Shown here: positions 52,983 through 62,083 of the stretch, piece after piece | Layout of the letters: each line of letters opens with the position of its first letter | Numbering within the stretch: position 1 is the stretch's first letter | Assembly: GCF_009796845.1 (NCBI RefSeq) | Contig: NZ_CP047025.1 | Coordinates: 1,488,001 to 1,552,000, forward strand | DNA from: Cobetia sp. L2A1 | Lineage (GTDB): Bacteria > Pseudomonadota > Gammaproteobacteria > Pseudomonadales > Halomonadaceae | DNA: 64,000 bases | Direction of reading: 5' to 3' | The notes under the pieces: generated by a model | What the model was told of the DNA's origin: nothing | Databases searched by the model: none | What the model saw: the letters and a program-made list of their open reading frames with translations, nothing else | Translations under genes and position numbers: made by a program

Positions 52983-53035
52983 AAAGCCCTCGCTCATCCT
53001 CGCAGAGATCTTCTTGCAAGGTGAACGAGGGCTTT
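52983..53035 (+). terminator. Terminator after the hydroxybutyrate dehydrogenase gene
   Basis: AAAGCCCTCG (52983-52992) pairs with CGAGGGCTTT (53026-53035), followed by TTC. The loop is 33 bases and can form a smaller internal stem. Confidence 0.65.
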
Positions 53036-53118
53036 TTCATGCAGTACTGTTTGTTATGAATGACTGTTCTTCATCAGCGATCATCTTTCATTTACAACGG
53101 CTTTGTAAGGAATCCGCC

Positions 53119-53994
53119 ATGACATACCCTTCATCCCAGTCCATATCTCCCCACGCGTCGACCACGTCACCAAGCCAGGCTTCAGGCTCAGTGCCTGGTG
53201 GATTACCACTGGTACGGGATAGCCAGTTACGCCTTGAAGATGGGGTGGCGGTGCTGACGCTGACACGTCATGACGTGCGCAATGCCTTGACCGGTACTGC
53301 ATTGGTTGAAGACCTGCTATTGGTTGCAGACTGGGTGAATGATTGTGACGCCGTGGGTGCATTGGTGATTACGGGTGAAGGCAGTGCGTTTTCTGCTGGC
53401 GGGAATGTACAGGATATGGCGCAACGGCGTGGCGACTTTGCAGGAGATGCCGCAGAGGTGGCAGCGCGCTATCGGCGTGGTATTCAGCGTATGCCGCGTG
53501 CTGTGCTGGGTATCGAGGTGCCAGTGATCGCAGCCGTCAATGGTCCCGCCATTGGGGCAGGATTCGACCTTGCGAACATGTGCGATATTCGGCTAGCGAG
53601 CGAGCGCGCGCGTTTCGGTGAAACCTTCTTGAATCTGGGCTTGATTCCCGGTGATGGCGGTGCATGGTTGTTACAACGTTTGATTGGCTATCAGCGCGCC
53701 TGCGAGCTGACCTTCAGCGGCCGGATCGTTGACGCCCAAGAGGCGCGAGCGTTAGGGATTGTGCTGGAGGTTCATGAGGCTGATACGCTGATGTTTCACG
53801 CGATGGCAATGGCCCGGCAGATGGCAGGTCAGCCACGTTTGGCAACGCGGCTGACCAAGCGGCTCATGCACAGAGCGCCTGACATGGCACTCGATGACTT
53901 TCTCGATCTCTGCGCCAGTTTTCAGGGCCAGTGCCATCAAGACCCGGAACATCACACCGCAGTGGCGGCATTGCTCGCCAAGATGAAGGGCTAG
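53119..53994 (+). CDS. Enoyl-CoA hydratase/isomerase-family protein
   Basis: A 291-residue crotonase-fold protein. The oxyanion-hole motifs are GSAFSAGGNVQDMAQR and PAIGAGFDLANMCDIRLAS; the catalytic position region is ETFLNLGLIPGDGGAWLLQRL. The final Glu/Asp pattern (GLIPGDGG) is not the usual GLxPxxGG pair of Glu residues, so hydratase or isomerase activity is uncertain. The first 35 residues are Ser/Pro-rich and probably disordered. AAGGAA lies before ATG 53119. Acts in fatty-acid or aromatic acyl-CoA breakdown. Confidence 0.85.
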   Translation: MTYPSSQSISPHASTTSPSQASGSVPGGLPLVRDSQLRLEDGVAVLTLTRHDVRNALTGTALVEDLLLVADWVNDCDAVGALVITGEGSAFSAGGNVQDMAQRRGDFAGDAAEVAARYRRGIQRMPRAVLGIEVPVIAAVNGPAIGAGFDLANMCDIRLASERARFGETFLNLGLIPGDGGAWLLQRLIGYQRACELTFSGRIVDAQEARALGIVLEVHEADTLMFHAMAMARQMAGQPRLATRLTKRLMHRAPDMALDDFLDLCASFQGQCHQDPEHHTAVAALLAKMKG

Positions 53995-54028
53995 TCCCGG
54001 GCAGTATCGTTTCAGACAGCGCCAGCGG

Positions 54029-54565
54029 TCAGCGCTTGACTGGCCGCTTCTGCAGCTTGCGCTGCAAGGTACGGCGATGCATGCCGAGGGCACGTGCGGT
54101 AGAAGAGATATTACCGTCGTGCTCGTTGAGTACCTTCTGAATATGCTCCCAGGTTAGGCGATTCACTGACGGCGGATTGTCAGAGATCTCGGTACTGGGG
54201 TCACCGCTCTCACGGGTAAATGCGCTGAGAATCTCATCAGCATCAGCCGGCTTGCACATGTAGTTCACTGCGCCGAGCTTGATGGCTTCCACGGCCGTGG
54301 CAATGCTCGAATAGCCGGTTAGCACCACAATACGCACGTCGGGGAGCAGGGCGATCAGTTCTGGCAATAGCTTGAGGCCGGAGCTTTGCTCAAGCTTCAG
54401 ATCCAGCGTAATCAGTTCAGGACGGTGGCTACGGGCCACACTGAGAGCCTGGGCCTCGTCACGGGCAACTTCAACATCGTATCCGCGGCGGGTCATGGCG
54501 CGTGCCGTTACTTGGCAAAAGAATTCATCATCATCGATGATCAGCAGTCGGATTGCATCACTCAT
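54029..54565 (-). CDS. RegA/PrrA/ActR-type response regulator
   Basis: A 178-residue response regulator: receiver (LLIIDDDEFFCQVTARAM, phospho-Asp in LITLDLKLEQSSG, Lys in YMCKPADADE), a Pro/Ser linker, and a Fis-type helix-turn-helix (LTWEHIQKVLNEHDGNISSTARALGMHRRTLQRKLQK). That HTH is nearly invariant in RegA/ActR/PrrA, global redox regulators. It ends with KRPVKR. The start is chosen at 54565 (MSDAIRLL); a start at 54601 would overlap the kinase gene by four bases, and both are plausible. Confidence 0.9.
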   Translation of the reverse strand: MSDAIRLLIIDDDEFFCQVTARAMTRRGYDVEVARDEAQALSVARSHRPELITLDLKLEQSSGLKLLPELIALLPDVRIVVLTGYSSIATAVEAIKLGAVNYMCKPADADEILSAFTRESGDPSTEISDNPPSVNRLTWEHIQKVLNEHDGNISSTARALGMHRRTLQRKLQKRPVKR

Positions 54566-54597
54566 CAGAGTTCTCACTTGGGCGGTCTTTGCCGCCA

Positions 54598-55869
54598 TCA
54601 TGTCAGATGAAGGGGGAGGCGGACTTCAGTCAAGGTGCCGCCATCTTCATGATTGTACAGACTGACACCACCACCAAAACGATTGATGGTGGCGTGGGTC
54701 AGGAACAGGCCGATGCCCATGCCCTTTGATTTGGTAGAGATAAAGGTCTCGCCTAACTGGTCGGCAACCGCCATCGGTACACCAGCGCCGTGATCGCGAA
54801 TATCGATGATGACCTCCTGTATGCGGCGCTCCAGCGTGATCTCGATATCATCCGGGCAGGCATCTGCAGCGTTGTTGAGCAGGTTCATCAATGCTTGTTC
54901 AAGTGTGGTATCGACCAGAATCTGTGCCTGCTCTCCGCCGGGGCTTACCTCGACACTGTGCTGAACGTCCGGGCGCACTACCAGCCAGCGCTGAACTATT
55001 GCTTCAAGCCATTCGGCAGCATTGATGGGCTGCGGCTTTTCCATGCGTCGGCGATCTGCGGCGGCCACCATGGCCTGCAAACGCTGCTTGCAGGTATCGA
55101 CCTGGCTGCGAAGTAGCGCGAGATCCTCGTCTAGCTGCGGATCATTCTTTCCTTTGGCATCTTCGCGCATCTCACTCAATAGCACGGCCATGGTCGATAG
55201 CGGTGTGCCCAGCTCATGGGCCGTGCCGGCAGCCTGACTCGCAACAGCCAATACTTGCTCACTCCGTAGCGCTGCCTCACGAGTCGTCGACAAGGCATGA
55301 TCCCGCGTGCGCAGTGCATGCGCCATCTTGTAGATGAAGTAGGTAACCAGGGTGGCCGATAGACCGAAGTTCAACCACATGCCGATGACATGCAGGCTGA
55401 TGCGCCCGCCCAGTTCATAAGTGGCCAGTTGCGGCACCGGCTCGTAGAACACCATCAGGAAGCTGTAACAACACATGCCGACGGCAGCGATGATCCACGC
55501 GTAACGCCACGGCAATGTTGCGGCGGCCATGGTCACCGGCACGAGATAGTAGGGCACGAAGGGGTTGGTCGAGCCGCCAGTATGAAAGAACAGCATTGTC
55601 AGTCCGGCAATGTCCACCAACAGGTGCAGCAGGTTCTCGGTATCAGTGACGGGATGCGACTGTCCCAACCGCCACCAACTGGCGACATTGACCAGTCCCA
55701 TGGCGATGATGATCGAGATGACGGGTAGCACATTGAGCTGGAAGCCGATGATCTCGATCCCGAAGATGATCAGGATGAGAAAGCCAGTCCAGGTAATGCC
55801 GCGGGCAATCGTCAGCCGTATGAGGTTACGGTGCGGTGTAGAGAGCGGCGGGGGTAACGGCTGATTCAT
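54598..55869 (-). CDS. RegB/PrrB-type redox sensor kinase
   Basis: A 423-residue membrane kinase with six hydrophobic segments in the first 190 residues. The loop GGSTNPFVPYYLVP carries the conserved GGxxNPF quinone-sensing motif of RegB/PrrB. The phospho-His box is GTAHELGTPLSTMAVLL, followed by a cysteine-containing helix (VDTCKQRLQAMV) of the kind that is redox-active in RegB. ATPase motifs are NNAADACPDD, IRDHGAGVP and KGMGIGLFLTHATINRFGG. GGAG lies 7 bases before ATG 55869. It forms a two-gene unit with RegA. Confidence 0.9.
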   Translation of the reverse strand: MNQPLPPPLSTPHRNLIRLTIARGITWTGFLILIIFGIEIIGFQLNVLPVISIIIAMGLVNVASWWRLGQSHPVTDTENLLHLLVDIAGLTMLFFHTGGSTNPFVPYYLVPVTMAAATLPWRYAWIIAAVGMCCYSFLMVFYEPVPQLATYELGGRISLHVIGMWLNFGLSATLVTYFIYKMAHALRTRDHALSTTREAALRSEQVLAVASQAAGTAHELGTPLSTMAVLLSEMREDAKGKNDPQLDEDLALLRSQVDTCKQRLQAMVAAADRRRMEKPQPINAAEWLEAIVQRWLVVRPDVQHSVEVSPGGEQAQILVDTTLEQALMNLLNNAADACPDDIEITLERRIQEVIIDIRDHGAGVPMAVADQLGETFISTKSKGMGIGLFLTHATINRFGGGVSLYNHEDGGTLTEVRLPLHLT

Positions 55870-56245
55870 GACGGCTCCTGCAATGAATGCGGCCATGATA
55901 GTGAATCAGGCCCACAAAGTGCAGCCCTGACGGCTGGTTAGCGCAATTTCTACGTTTCGAGGCGCGCCGCGACGTGCGAGAGCGTACTTTATGTCCGGCG
56001 ATATCAGCCTTCAATGAGTCCCGAGTGGAAAGGTATGACGATAAAGGGAGTCATCATTATCAGGTGATGTTGCCATGCCGTGGAGCATGGACTGGGGCGC
56101 TGCAGCGCGCTCACTTCTCGCATCAGATAAAGGGGCGCTCAAAGGTGTGACAGAGTTTGCTGGGCAGTGTGGCCTTGGGATGCATGGTAGTTCCTGACCT
56201 CGAAGCTCTACATTTCTTATACCATAATTGTACTAAGCATGTCTG
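55870..56245. other. Intergenic region upstream of regB
   Basis: About 375 bases without a supported gene, between regB and the MarR gene on the same strand. No hairpin, operator or RNA gene was recognised. Confidence 0.5.
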
Positions 56246-56722
56246 TCAGCCTTGAAATCGATCCAGTTGACGTTCCAGTGACTGCATCGTTGTCAGTAGA
56301 TCGCGGTATTGGCGTGCATCCAGCGCGGCCAGCAGTTCATCCTCGAAATGACGGGCCTCGGGAATCAGTTGTCCTACCATCTCCTCTCCCTCTGGCGTCA
56401 GGTGGAGCAATTGCGCGCGCTGATCATGTTCACTAGGGCGACGCAGGACGAGATCACGGGTTTCAAGTGCCTTGATGGCGCGCGAGACACGCACCTTGTC
56501 CATATGAGTTCGCTGACTGATCTCCCTGGCGGTCATCGCTTGACCACGACTCAGCCAGGCCAGTACGCGCCACTCGGCGACATTGATGGCAAAGCGGGCT
56601 CCATAGCGAGCAAAGAGAGCTTCACTCGTGCGTTCAGCCAGCTGATTTAGTCGGTAGGGAAGAAACTGGTCCAGATCAAGCCCGCGCGCAGTGTCACTTT
56701 GTGTGTCATCGAAAGATGTCAT
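56246..56722 (-). CDS. MarR-family regulator of homogentisate catabolism
   Basis: A 158-residue MarR protein: FLPYRLNQLAERTSEALFARYG helix 1, AEWRVLAWLSRGQAMTAREISQRTHMDKVRVSRAIKALE as the winged HTH (recognition helix MDKVRVSRAIK) and the wing RRPSEHDQRAQLLHLT. It is divergent from hmgA, with 198 bases between the starts. The 36-bp palindrome 56862-56897 on the hmgA promoter is its likely operator; the ligand may be homogentisate or a related aromatic. Confidence 0.85.
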   Translation of the reverse strand: MTSFDDTQSDTARGLDLDQFLPYRLNQLAERTSEALFARYGARFAINVAEWRVLAWLSRGQAMTAREISQRTHMDKVRVSRAIKALETRDLVLRRPSEHDQRAQLLHLTPEGEEMVGQLIPEARHFEDELLAALDARQYRDLLTTMQSLERQLDRFQG

Positions 56723-56845
56723 TGAAGGTGCCTCCAGTAGCGCACATGAATATTGGATGATGGATCATGGCAGCGGTGAATCGCCAAGTTACGAATGTTA
56801 CCACTGCGCAGCAGGAGTGAGACCAAAGGGCTAGCCAATGTTGGG

Positions 56846-56874
56846 TTGTCGGGCGTGAGACGCACGCATATAGT
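56846..56874 (+). promoter_or_regulatory. Candidate sigma-70 promoter for hmgA
   Basis: TTGTCG (56846-56851), 17 bases, TATAGT (56869-56874). The -10 matches the consensus at five of six positions and is covered by the large palindrome. Confidence 0.5.
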
Positions 56875-56897
56875 TTCAATTGAAACAATATGCGTGC
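56862..56897. promoter_or_regulatory. 36-bp palindromic operator at the hmgA promoter
   Basis: The left arm GCACGCATATAGTTTCAA (56862-56879) and the right arm TTGAAACAATATGCGTGC (56880-56897) are complementary at 17 of 18 positions. The palindrome spans the predicted -10 and ends 23 bases before the hmgA start. MarR proteins bind such symmetric AT-centred sites; the adjacent MarR product is the obvious ligand. Confidence 0.72.
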
Positions 56898-56920
56898 ACG
56901 AAAGACGGAGGAAGTTATTC

Positions 56921-58324
56921 ATGGGCGATCGGGGTGACAGCAGACAACACTCAGCAAAGCTTCGTTATCACAGCGGATTTCGCAATCATGTCTCCAGTGA
57001 AGCCTTGCCTGGTGCCTTGCCACTCGGTCAGAACTCGCCTCAGCGCTGTGCTTACGGCCTCTATGCGGAGCAGCTAAGTGGCTCGGCCTTTACCGCTCCT
57101 CGTAGTCATAACCTGCGCAGTTGGCTGTATCGCATTCGGCCCTCGGTCGTGCAGGGAGCCTATCGCCCTCTGGAGATGCCACGCGTGGCGACGGCGCCGC
57201 TCAAGGATATCAGTCCGAATCCTAATCCCATGCGTTGGGATCCCATGCCGATGGCGGATGATGACGGCGACTTTCTCGAGGGGCTGACCACATTGGCCGT
57301 CAATGGTGATGCTCAGACGCAGACGGGATGTGGGACACATCTCTACGCCTTCACGCGCAGCATGCGGCAGCGCTTTTTCTGCAATGCCGATGGTGAACTG
57401 TTGATCGTACCGCAGCAGGGAAGCCTGGAAGTGCGTAGCGAAATGGGACTGTTGCATGTCGCCAGCGGGGAAATTGTCGTGATCCCGCGTGGCATCAAGT
57501 TTCAGCTCAATCCGCTCGATGGGCACGAGGATGACGAGCAGGAGGCAGGTAGGCAGAAAGACGACACCAAGGAATGGCCAGGAAGCGTATCCCGCGCTGT
57601 CTGTCGGGGTTATATGGCCGAAAATTATGGCGCCCCGCTGGAACTCCCTTCATTGGGGCCTATCGGTGCTAACGGCCTGGCCAATTCGCGTGATTTTATG
57701 ACGCCCACCGCCTGGTATGAGGACCGTGATGGCGATCATGAACTGGTAACCAAGTTTGCAGGGGGATTCTGGGTGGCGACGCTCGATCACTCGCCGCTGG
57801 ATGTCGTTGCCTGGCACGGCAATTACGCCCCTTACAAATACGACCTGGCGACCTTCAATGCGATCAATACCGTCAGCTTCGATCATCCGGATCCGTCGAT
57901 CTTTACGGTGCTGACTTCACCATCAGATACGACTGGCGTCGCCAATCTCGATTTCGTGATCTTTCCGCCACGTTGGATGGTCGCCGAGAACACCTTCCGC
58001 CCGCCATATTTTCACCGCAATCTGATGAGTGAGCTGATGGGATTGATTCATGGTGAATATGACGCCAAGCGAGAAGGGTTTAGCCCCGGCAGTGCCAGTC
58101 TGCATAACGCCATGACACCGCATGGTCCGGATGCCGCGACCTTCGCTGCCGCAAGTCAGGCAGATCTTGCGCCGCAATATCAGGGCAACACGCTCGCCTT
58201 CATGTTCGAGAGCCGCTATCTGTTTCAGGTGACGCCTCACGCCCTCAAGGCCGAGTTCAGACAACAGGAATATGGCGCTGTGTGGCGAGGATTGGAATCT
58301 CACTTCACGCCTCACACACGCTGA
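56921..58324 (+). CDS. hmgA: Homogentisate 1,2-dioxygenase
   Basis: A 467-residue ring-cleaving dioxygenase of the homogentisate pathway; it opens homogentisate to maleylacetoacetate using Fe(II) and O2. Recognisable parts are [19 protein letters not shown] and [25 protein letters not shown] at the N-terminus and the C-terminal metal-binding cupin region ([51 protein letters not shown]), where the His and Glu ligands lie. GGAGGAAG lies 9 bases before ATG 56921. It is the first gene of the cluster. Confidence 0.96.
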   Translation: MGDRGDSRQHSAKLRYHSGFRNHVSSEALPGALPLGQNSPQRCAYGLYAEQLSGSAFTAPRSHNLRSWLYRIRPSVVQGAYRPLEMPRVATAPLKDISPNPNPMRWDPMPMADDDGDFLEGLTTLAVNGDAQTQTGCGTHLYAFTRSMRQRFFCNADGELLIVPQQGSLEVRSEMGLLHVASGEIVVIPRGIKFQLNPLDGHEDDEQEAGRQKDDTKEWPGSVSRAVCRGYMAENYGAPLELPSLGPIGANGLANSRDFMTPTAWYEDRDGDHELVTKFAGGFWVATLDHSPLDVVAWHGNYAPYKYDLATFNAINTVSFDHPDPSIFTVLTSPSDTTGVANLDFVIFPPRWMVAENTFRPPYFHRNLMSELMGLIHGEYDAKREGFSPGSASLHNAMTPHGPDAATFAAASQADLAPQYQGNTLAFMFESRYLFQVTPHALKAEFRQQEYGAVWRGLESHFTPHTR

Positions 58325-58375
58325 TATCGCGCTCAGACACCCTCATTCGATGATGATTATCACAAGGAAACTGTC

Positions 58376-59392
58376 ATGAAATTTGCTACCTATCATTCCG
58401 GCTCGCGCGATGGCGAATTGCTGTTGGTCGCGCGTGACCTGAGCCATGCCGTACGCGTCAGTGATATCGCGCCAACTCTGCAGTTTCTGCTGGACGACTG
58501 GCAGAACAAGGCACCAGCGCTTGAAGAGCGTTATGCCCGTTTGAACGCTGGAACGCTGGAAGAGGCTTTTACGCTGGAGATGGCCACACTGCATTCGCCG
58601 CTGCCGCGTAGCTATCAGTGGGCGGATGGTTCGGCCTATCTCAACCATGTCCAACTGGTGCGTCAAGCGCGCAATGCCGAGATGCCACAGACTTTCTGGC
58701 AAGACCCGCTGATGTATCAAGGTGGCAGTGACAGCTTTCTTCCGCCGACCGCTGACATCGTATGTGTCAGTGAATCGCATGGCATCGATTTTGAAGGCGA
58801 GATTGCCGTCATCACGGATGACGTGCCGATGCATGTTGATCCTGAGGCTGCCGCTAGCCATATTCGCCTGCTGATGCTGGTCAACGATGTCAGTCTGCGC
58901 GGTCTCATACCGGGAGAACTTGCCAAGGGCTTTGGCTTCTTCCAGGCCAAGCCCTCTTCCAGCTTCTCGCCGATCGCGGTGACGCCTGATGAGCTGGGAG
59001 ACGCCTGGCGGGAAGGGCGGGTACATCTACCGCTGACGGTGCATCTCAATGGGGAGAAATTCGGTGAGCCTGAATCGGGCCCGGACATGGTCTTCAACTT
59101 CCCGCAGCTGGTGGCGCATGCTGCGATGACGCGTCCGCTGGGGGCGGGTGCCATCATCGGCTCTGGTACGGTCTCCAATCCGGGCAAGGACGGCGGCCCT
59201 GGCAAGCCCGTCAAAGAAGGTGGTGTAGGCTATAGCTGTCTGGCAGAAGTGCGCATGGTCGAGAAGATTCTCTTTGACGAGATTCGCACGCCCTTCATGT
59301 GCTTTGGGGATAGAGTGCGTATCGAGATGTTTGGACATGACGGCCACAGCATTTTCGGCGCCATCGATCAGCAGGTCGTTGCGCTTGAGTGA
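58376..59392 (+). CDS. fahA: Fumarylacetoacetase
   Basis: A 338-residue fumarylacetoacetate hydrolase; it splits fumarylacetoacetate into fumarate and acetoacetate. The metal-site motif is ESHGIDFEGEIAVITDDV, with QAKPSSSFSPIAVTPDELG and GAGAIIGSGTVSN downstream. It is 51 bases after hmgA and so probably co-transcribed with it. The IS element lies 38 bases past its stop and separates it from maiA. Confidence 0.95.
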   Translation: MKFATYHSGSRDGELLLVARDLSHAVRVSDIAPTLQFLLDDWQNKAPALEERYARLNAGTLEEAFTLEMATLHSPLPRSYQWADGSAYLNHVQLVRQARNAEMPQTFWQDPLMYQGGSDSFLPPTADIVCVSESHGIDFEGEIAVITDDVPMHVDPEAAASHIRLLMLVNDVSLRGLIPGELAKGFGFFQAKPSSSFSPIAVTPDELGDAWREGRVHLPLTVHLNGEKFGEPESGPDMVFNFPQLVAHAAMTRPLGAGAIIGSGTVSNPGKDGGPGKPVKEGGVGYSCLAEVRMVEKILFDEIRTPFMCFGDRVRIEMFGHDGHSIFGAIDQQVVALE

Positions 59393-59430
59393 CATGGCAT
59401 CTCTCAGACAGTGAGTGCGCACTGGCGTTA

Positions 59431-60342
59431 GGTTTTGTACGAAAAGTCATTTTTGATAATGTGGCCCATGCACATCCAGCATAGGTGCGGTATGGCAGGA
59501 CGTTACGAAATCTCTGATAGCCAATGGCAGTTGATCGAAGACATTGTGTCACCAGCTCAAGCGATGGGCAGGCCCAGGAAAGACGATAGACAGATGTTGA
59601 ACGGCATCTTTTGGGCTCTATGCTCTGGCGCCAAGTGGCGCGACCTTCCCGAACGTTATGGCCCTTGGAGCACTGTCTACGCCAGGTTCCGCCAATGGCG
59701 TGATGACGGTACCTTTGAGGCGGTCTTGTCGCGCCTTCAACTTCGGCTTCGCGAAGATGGCCTAATGGATCTCGAGACCTGGATGATCGACTCAACAGCC
59801 GTTCGTGCAACACGCGCCTCCGCTGGTGGAGGCAAAAAGGGGGATCTGAAGAACCCTTAGACCATGCAATGGGCCGGAGTCGTGGAGGCATCACGACCAA
59901 AATTCATTTGATCTGTGATCGCCTTGGCTGGCCCATCGCTTTCACACTGTCGGGAGGGCAAGAGTCGGATACCCGGTACTTCATGCCCACCCTGGAAAAA
60001 GTTTATCTACCGGGGAGTCTTGGTCGGCCACGAAAACGTTGCCGCTACATCGTGGCAGACAAGGGCTATGACAGTGATGAGTTGCGCCGTTACTGCGACC
60101 GCGTTCGAATCAAGCCGATCATCGCTCAACGAAGGATCAAGCGAAAACCCCGTCCAGGTCTCCCACGGGGTTTTGATAAACCTATGTACCGTCAGCGCAA
60201 TATCGTGGAGCGTTCTTTCAGTTGGCTGAAAGAGTTTCGTCGTATTGCGACGCGATATGAAAAGCTGGCCCGTAGCTTTTATGCGATGGTATGCGTAGCT
60301 TGCATACGCCGCTGCCTACGAGCCGACTTTTCGTACAGAACC
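59431..60342 (+). mobile_element. IS5-family (IS427-like) insertion sequence
   Basis: A 912-bp element with 18-bp terminal inverted repeats: left GGTTTTGTACGAAAAGTC (59431-59448) and right (complement) GGTTCTGTACGAAAAGTC (60325-60342), one mismatch. TA flanks it on both sides (59429-59430 and 60343-60344), the target duplication expected of this group. It carries a two-frame transposase. It has inserted in the hmgA-fahA-maiA region, between fahA and maiA, without breaking a gene. Confidence 0.9.
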
Positions 60343-60345
60343 TAA
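59492..60345 (+). CDS. IS5-family DDE transposase in two frames
   Basis: Frame 1 (from ATG 59492, stop 59860) starts MAGRYEISDSQWQLIEDIV and includes GRPRKDDRQMLNGIFWAL and the catalytic Asp region WMIDSTAVRAT. Frame 2 continues in GRSRGGITTKIHLICD, ADKGYDSDELRRY (second Asp) and NIVERSFSWLKEFRRIATRYEK (Glu). A -1 shift at A AAG GGG (59836-59842) joins them into about 284 residues, the usual programmed design of this group. The stop codon TAA at 60343-60345 uses bases outside the right repeat, starting in the flanking TA. The element may still be active. Confidence 0.85.
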
Positions 60346-60428
60346 GATATCCATGGGAGATGATTCGACTTCACCTCACAGATCATCAACCGCCCTCGAC
60401 CAATGACTGAACCCACAGGGAGTCCACC

Positions 60429-61103
60429 ATGAGTACGTTGAGTCTTCACGGCTATTATCGTTCATCCACCAGCTATCGGGTGCGCATTGCGTTGGCACTC
60501 AAGGGGCTGGAAGCGGAGCAAGTACCGATCAACCTACTCAAGGAGGAGGTGCGCGGCGACGCCTATCTGGCCCTCAACCCCCAAGGATTGGTGCCGACGC
60601 TGATCGTTGTGGATGACGATAGCCCAGAGGGTAGCCTGCCGGGTGTGGTGACCCAGTCGCTGGCCATCATGGAATATCTGGAAGAGCGTTGGCCGACGCC
60701 GGCCTTGCTTCCCGATGATCCGCTGGCGCGTGCGCATGTGCGCTCACTGTGCCTGTTCATGGCGTGCGAGATGCACCCGCTCAATGCGCCAAGAGTGCTC
60801 AAGTATCTGACAGGAGAGATCGGTGTAGATGAGGCCCAGAAATTGGCCTGGTACCGTCATTGGGTTGCTGAGGGCTTCTCTCGGTTGGAGATATTGCTCA
60901 CCGCTTCTGCTGGTCGTTTCTGTGTCGGTGATACGCCGGGCATGGCAGATGCCTGCCTGATGCCACAGATTCACAATGCGCGTCGCTTTGAATGCGATCT
61001 AAGTGCTTATCCCTGTATCTTGCGGATCGAGGCGGCGTGTCAGCAGGAGGAAGCCTTCAGGCTGGCGCATCCTTCACAACAGGCTGATGCACCTCATCAA
61101 TAG
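60429..61103 (+). CDS. maiA: Maleylacetoacetate isomerase (zeta-class GST)
   Basis: A 224-residue zeta-class glutathione transferase; it isomerises maleylacetoacetate to fumarylacetoacetate with glutathione. The active-site motif is YYRSSTSYRVRIALALKGL (SSxSxRVRIAL) at the N-terminus and LNPQGLVPTLIVVDD, TQSLAIMEYLEERWP follow. GGGAG lies before the ATG. It should have been co-transcribed with fahA before the IS inserted; now 1036 bases separate the two genes. Confidence 0.95.
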   Translation: MSTLSLHGYYRSSTSYRVRIALALKGLEAEQVPINLLKEEVRGDAYLALNPQGLVPTLIVVDDDSPEGSLPGVVTQSLAIMEYLEERWPTPALLPDDPLARAHVRSLCLFMACEMHPLNAPRVLKYLTGEIGVDEAQKLAWYRHWVAEGFSRLEILLTASAGRFCVGDTPGMADACLMPQIHNARRFECDLSAYPCILRIEAACQQEEAFRLAHPSQQADAPHQ

Positions 61104-61184
61104 AACACCATTCTCCGTCACCCTCTGCTGGTGTCTGCGGGGTGTGCATTTATCGCCTGGCCCTCCCTTCACACGATATAAAAC

Positions 61185-61218
61185 GTACAAGACCCCGTAT
61201 AGAAACGAGGCCTTGTAC
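61185..61218. terminator. Hairpin between maiA and the cation exporter gene
   Basis: GTACAAG (61185-61191) pairs with CTTGTAC (61212-61218), and the inner bases continue the stem with two mismatches (CC.CGT with ACG.GG). It lies between convergent genes. No U-run. Confidence 0.5.
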
Positions 61219-61271
61219 ATCTGTCTATCGCTGGGTTTATCCAGTGTGGCGTTCAATCCGCTGAAAGGTAA

Positions 61272-62051
61272 CTATCCGCAACGCTTGCTTGAGCAGCAAC
61301 TGGAGGCGGGGCTGGCTGGCTTCGTCTCCATCAAAGCCTCCTCGCTTGAATAACCACTGTCGACGCTAGAAGACGTGTCGTGTTGCTCAGTCATCGTTGG
61401 GCCGGGAGTCGCCGCAGCTGCGTCTGATGTCTGCTGCTTTACGGCACGCATCTCAGTACGTGCATCTCCCATGACCTGCCAGGCAGATTGCAGGAACAGT
61501 AGCGCAATGGCAGCGCCTAGCAGCACATCCGGCCAGCGTGAACCTGTCCACCCGACGAGAATGGCTGCCACGAAGACAGCGGCATTGGCCATGATGTCAT
61601 TGCGTGAGCACAGCCAGGTGGAGCGCATGTTCAGGTCATCCGACTTGAAGCGCCACAGCATCGCGAAGCAGACGAGATTGACGGCCAGTGCCAATAGCGC
61701 GAAAGCCCCCATGCCGTGTGCCGCTGGCGCTACGCCATCGAATGCCTGGAATCCCGCCTCGATCATCACGATGGCGCCGAGTGCCAGCATCATCACGCCC
61801 TTGACCATCGCGCTCATGGCCCGAGCACGCAGGCTGCGATGGAGGACGTACAGGGTCAATGCATAAACACTTGCATCACCGAACATGTCCAGTGAGTCGC
61901 CCAGCAGCGCTGTCGAGCCCAGCCACCAGGCCGCCGTGAATTCGACGAAGAACATGCTGCCATTCAATGCCAGCAGGATTTTCAGGACCTTTGCCTGTGA
62001 CGCGCGTAGTTGCATCAACTCATCAGTCTTGCTTTCGCAACAGCTTTTCAT
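61272..62051 (-). CDS. CDF-related cation exporter with Cys-rich ends
   Basis: A 259-residue membrane protein with five or six segments resembling the cation diffusion facilitator family: ALLGDSLDMFGDASVYALTLYV (TM2 metal site D..D) and SRNDIMANAAVFVAAILVG (TM5). It lacks a long C-terminal cytoplasmic domain; instead the tail is Ser/Thr-rich and ends SSCCSSKRCG, and the protein begins MKSCCESK. The two CC pairs may bind thiophilic metals such as Cd, Hg or Pb. It is expressed from a MerR-type promoter (62084-62114) divergent from the MerR gene. Confidence 0.82.
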   Translation of the reverse strand: MKSCCESKTDELMQLRASQAKVLKILLALNGSMFFVEFTAAWWLGSTALLGDSLDMFGDASVYALTLYVLHRSLRARAMSAMVKGVMMLALGAIVMIEAGFQAFDGVAPAAHGMGAFALLALAVNLVCFAMLWRFKSDDLNMRSTWLCSRNDIMANAAVFVAAILVGWTGSRWPDVLLGAAIALLFLQSAWQVMGDARTEMRAVKQQTSDAAAATPGPTMTEQHDTSSSVDSGYSSEEALMETKPASPASSCCSSKRCG

Positions 62052-62083
62052 AGGGTGTCTTGGCCTCCTTCAGAATTGCTGTC

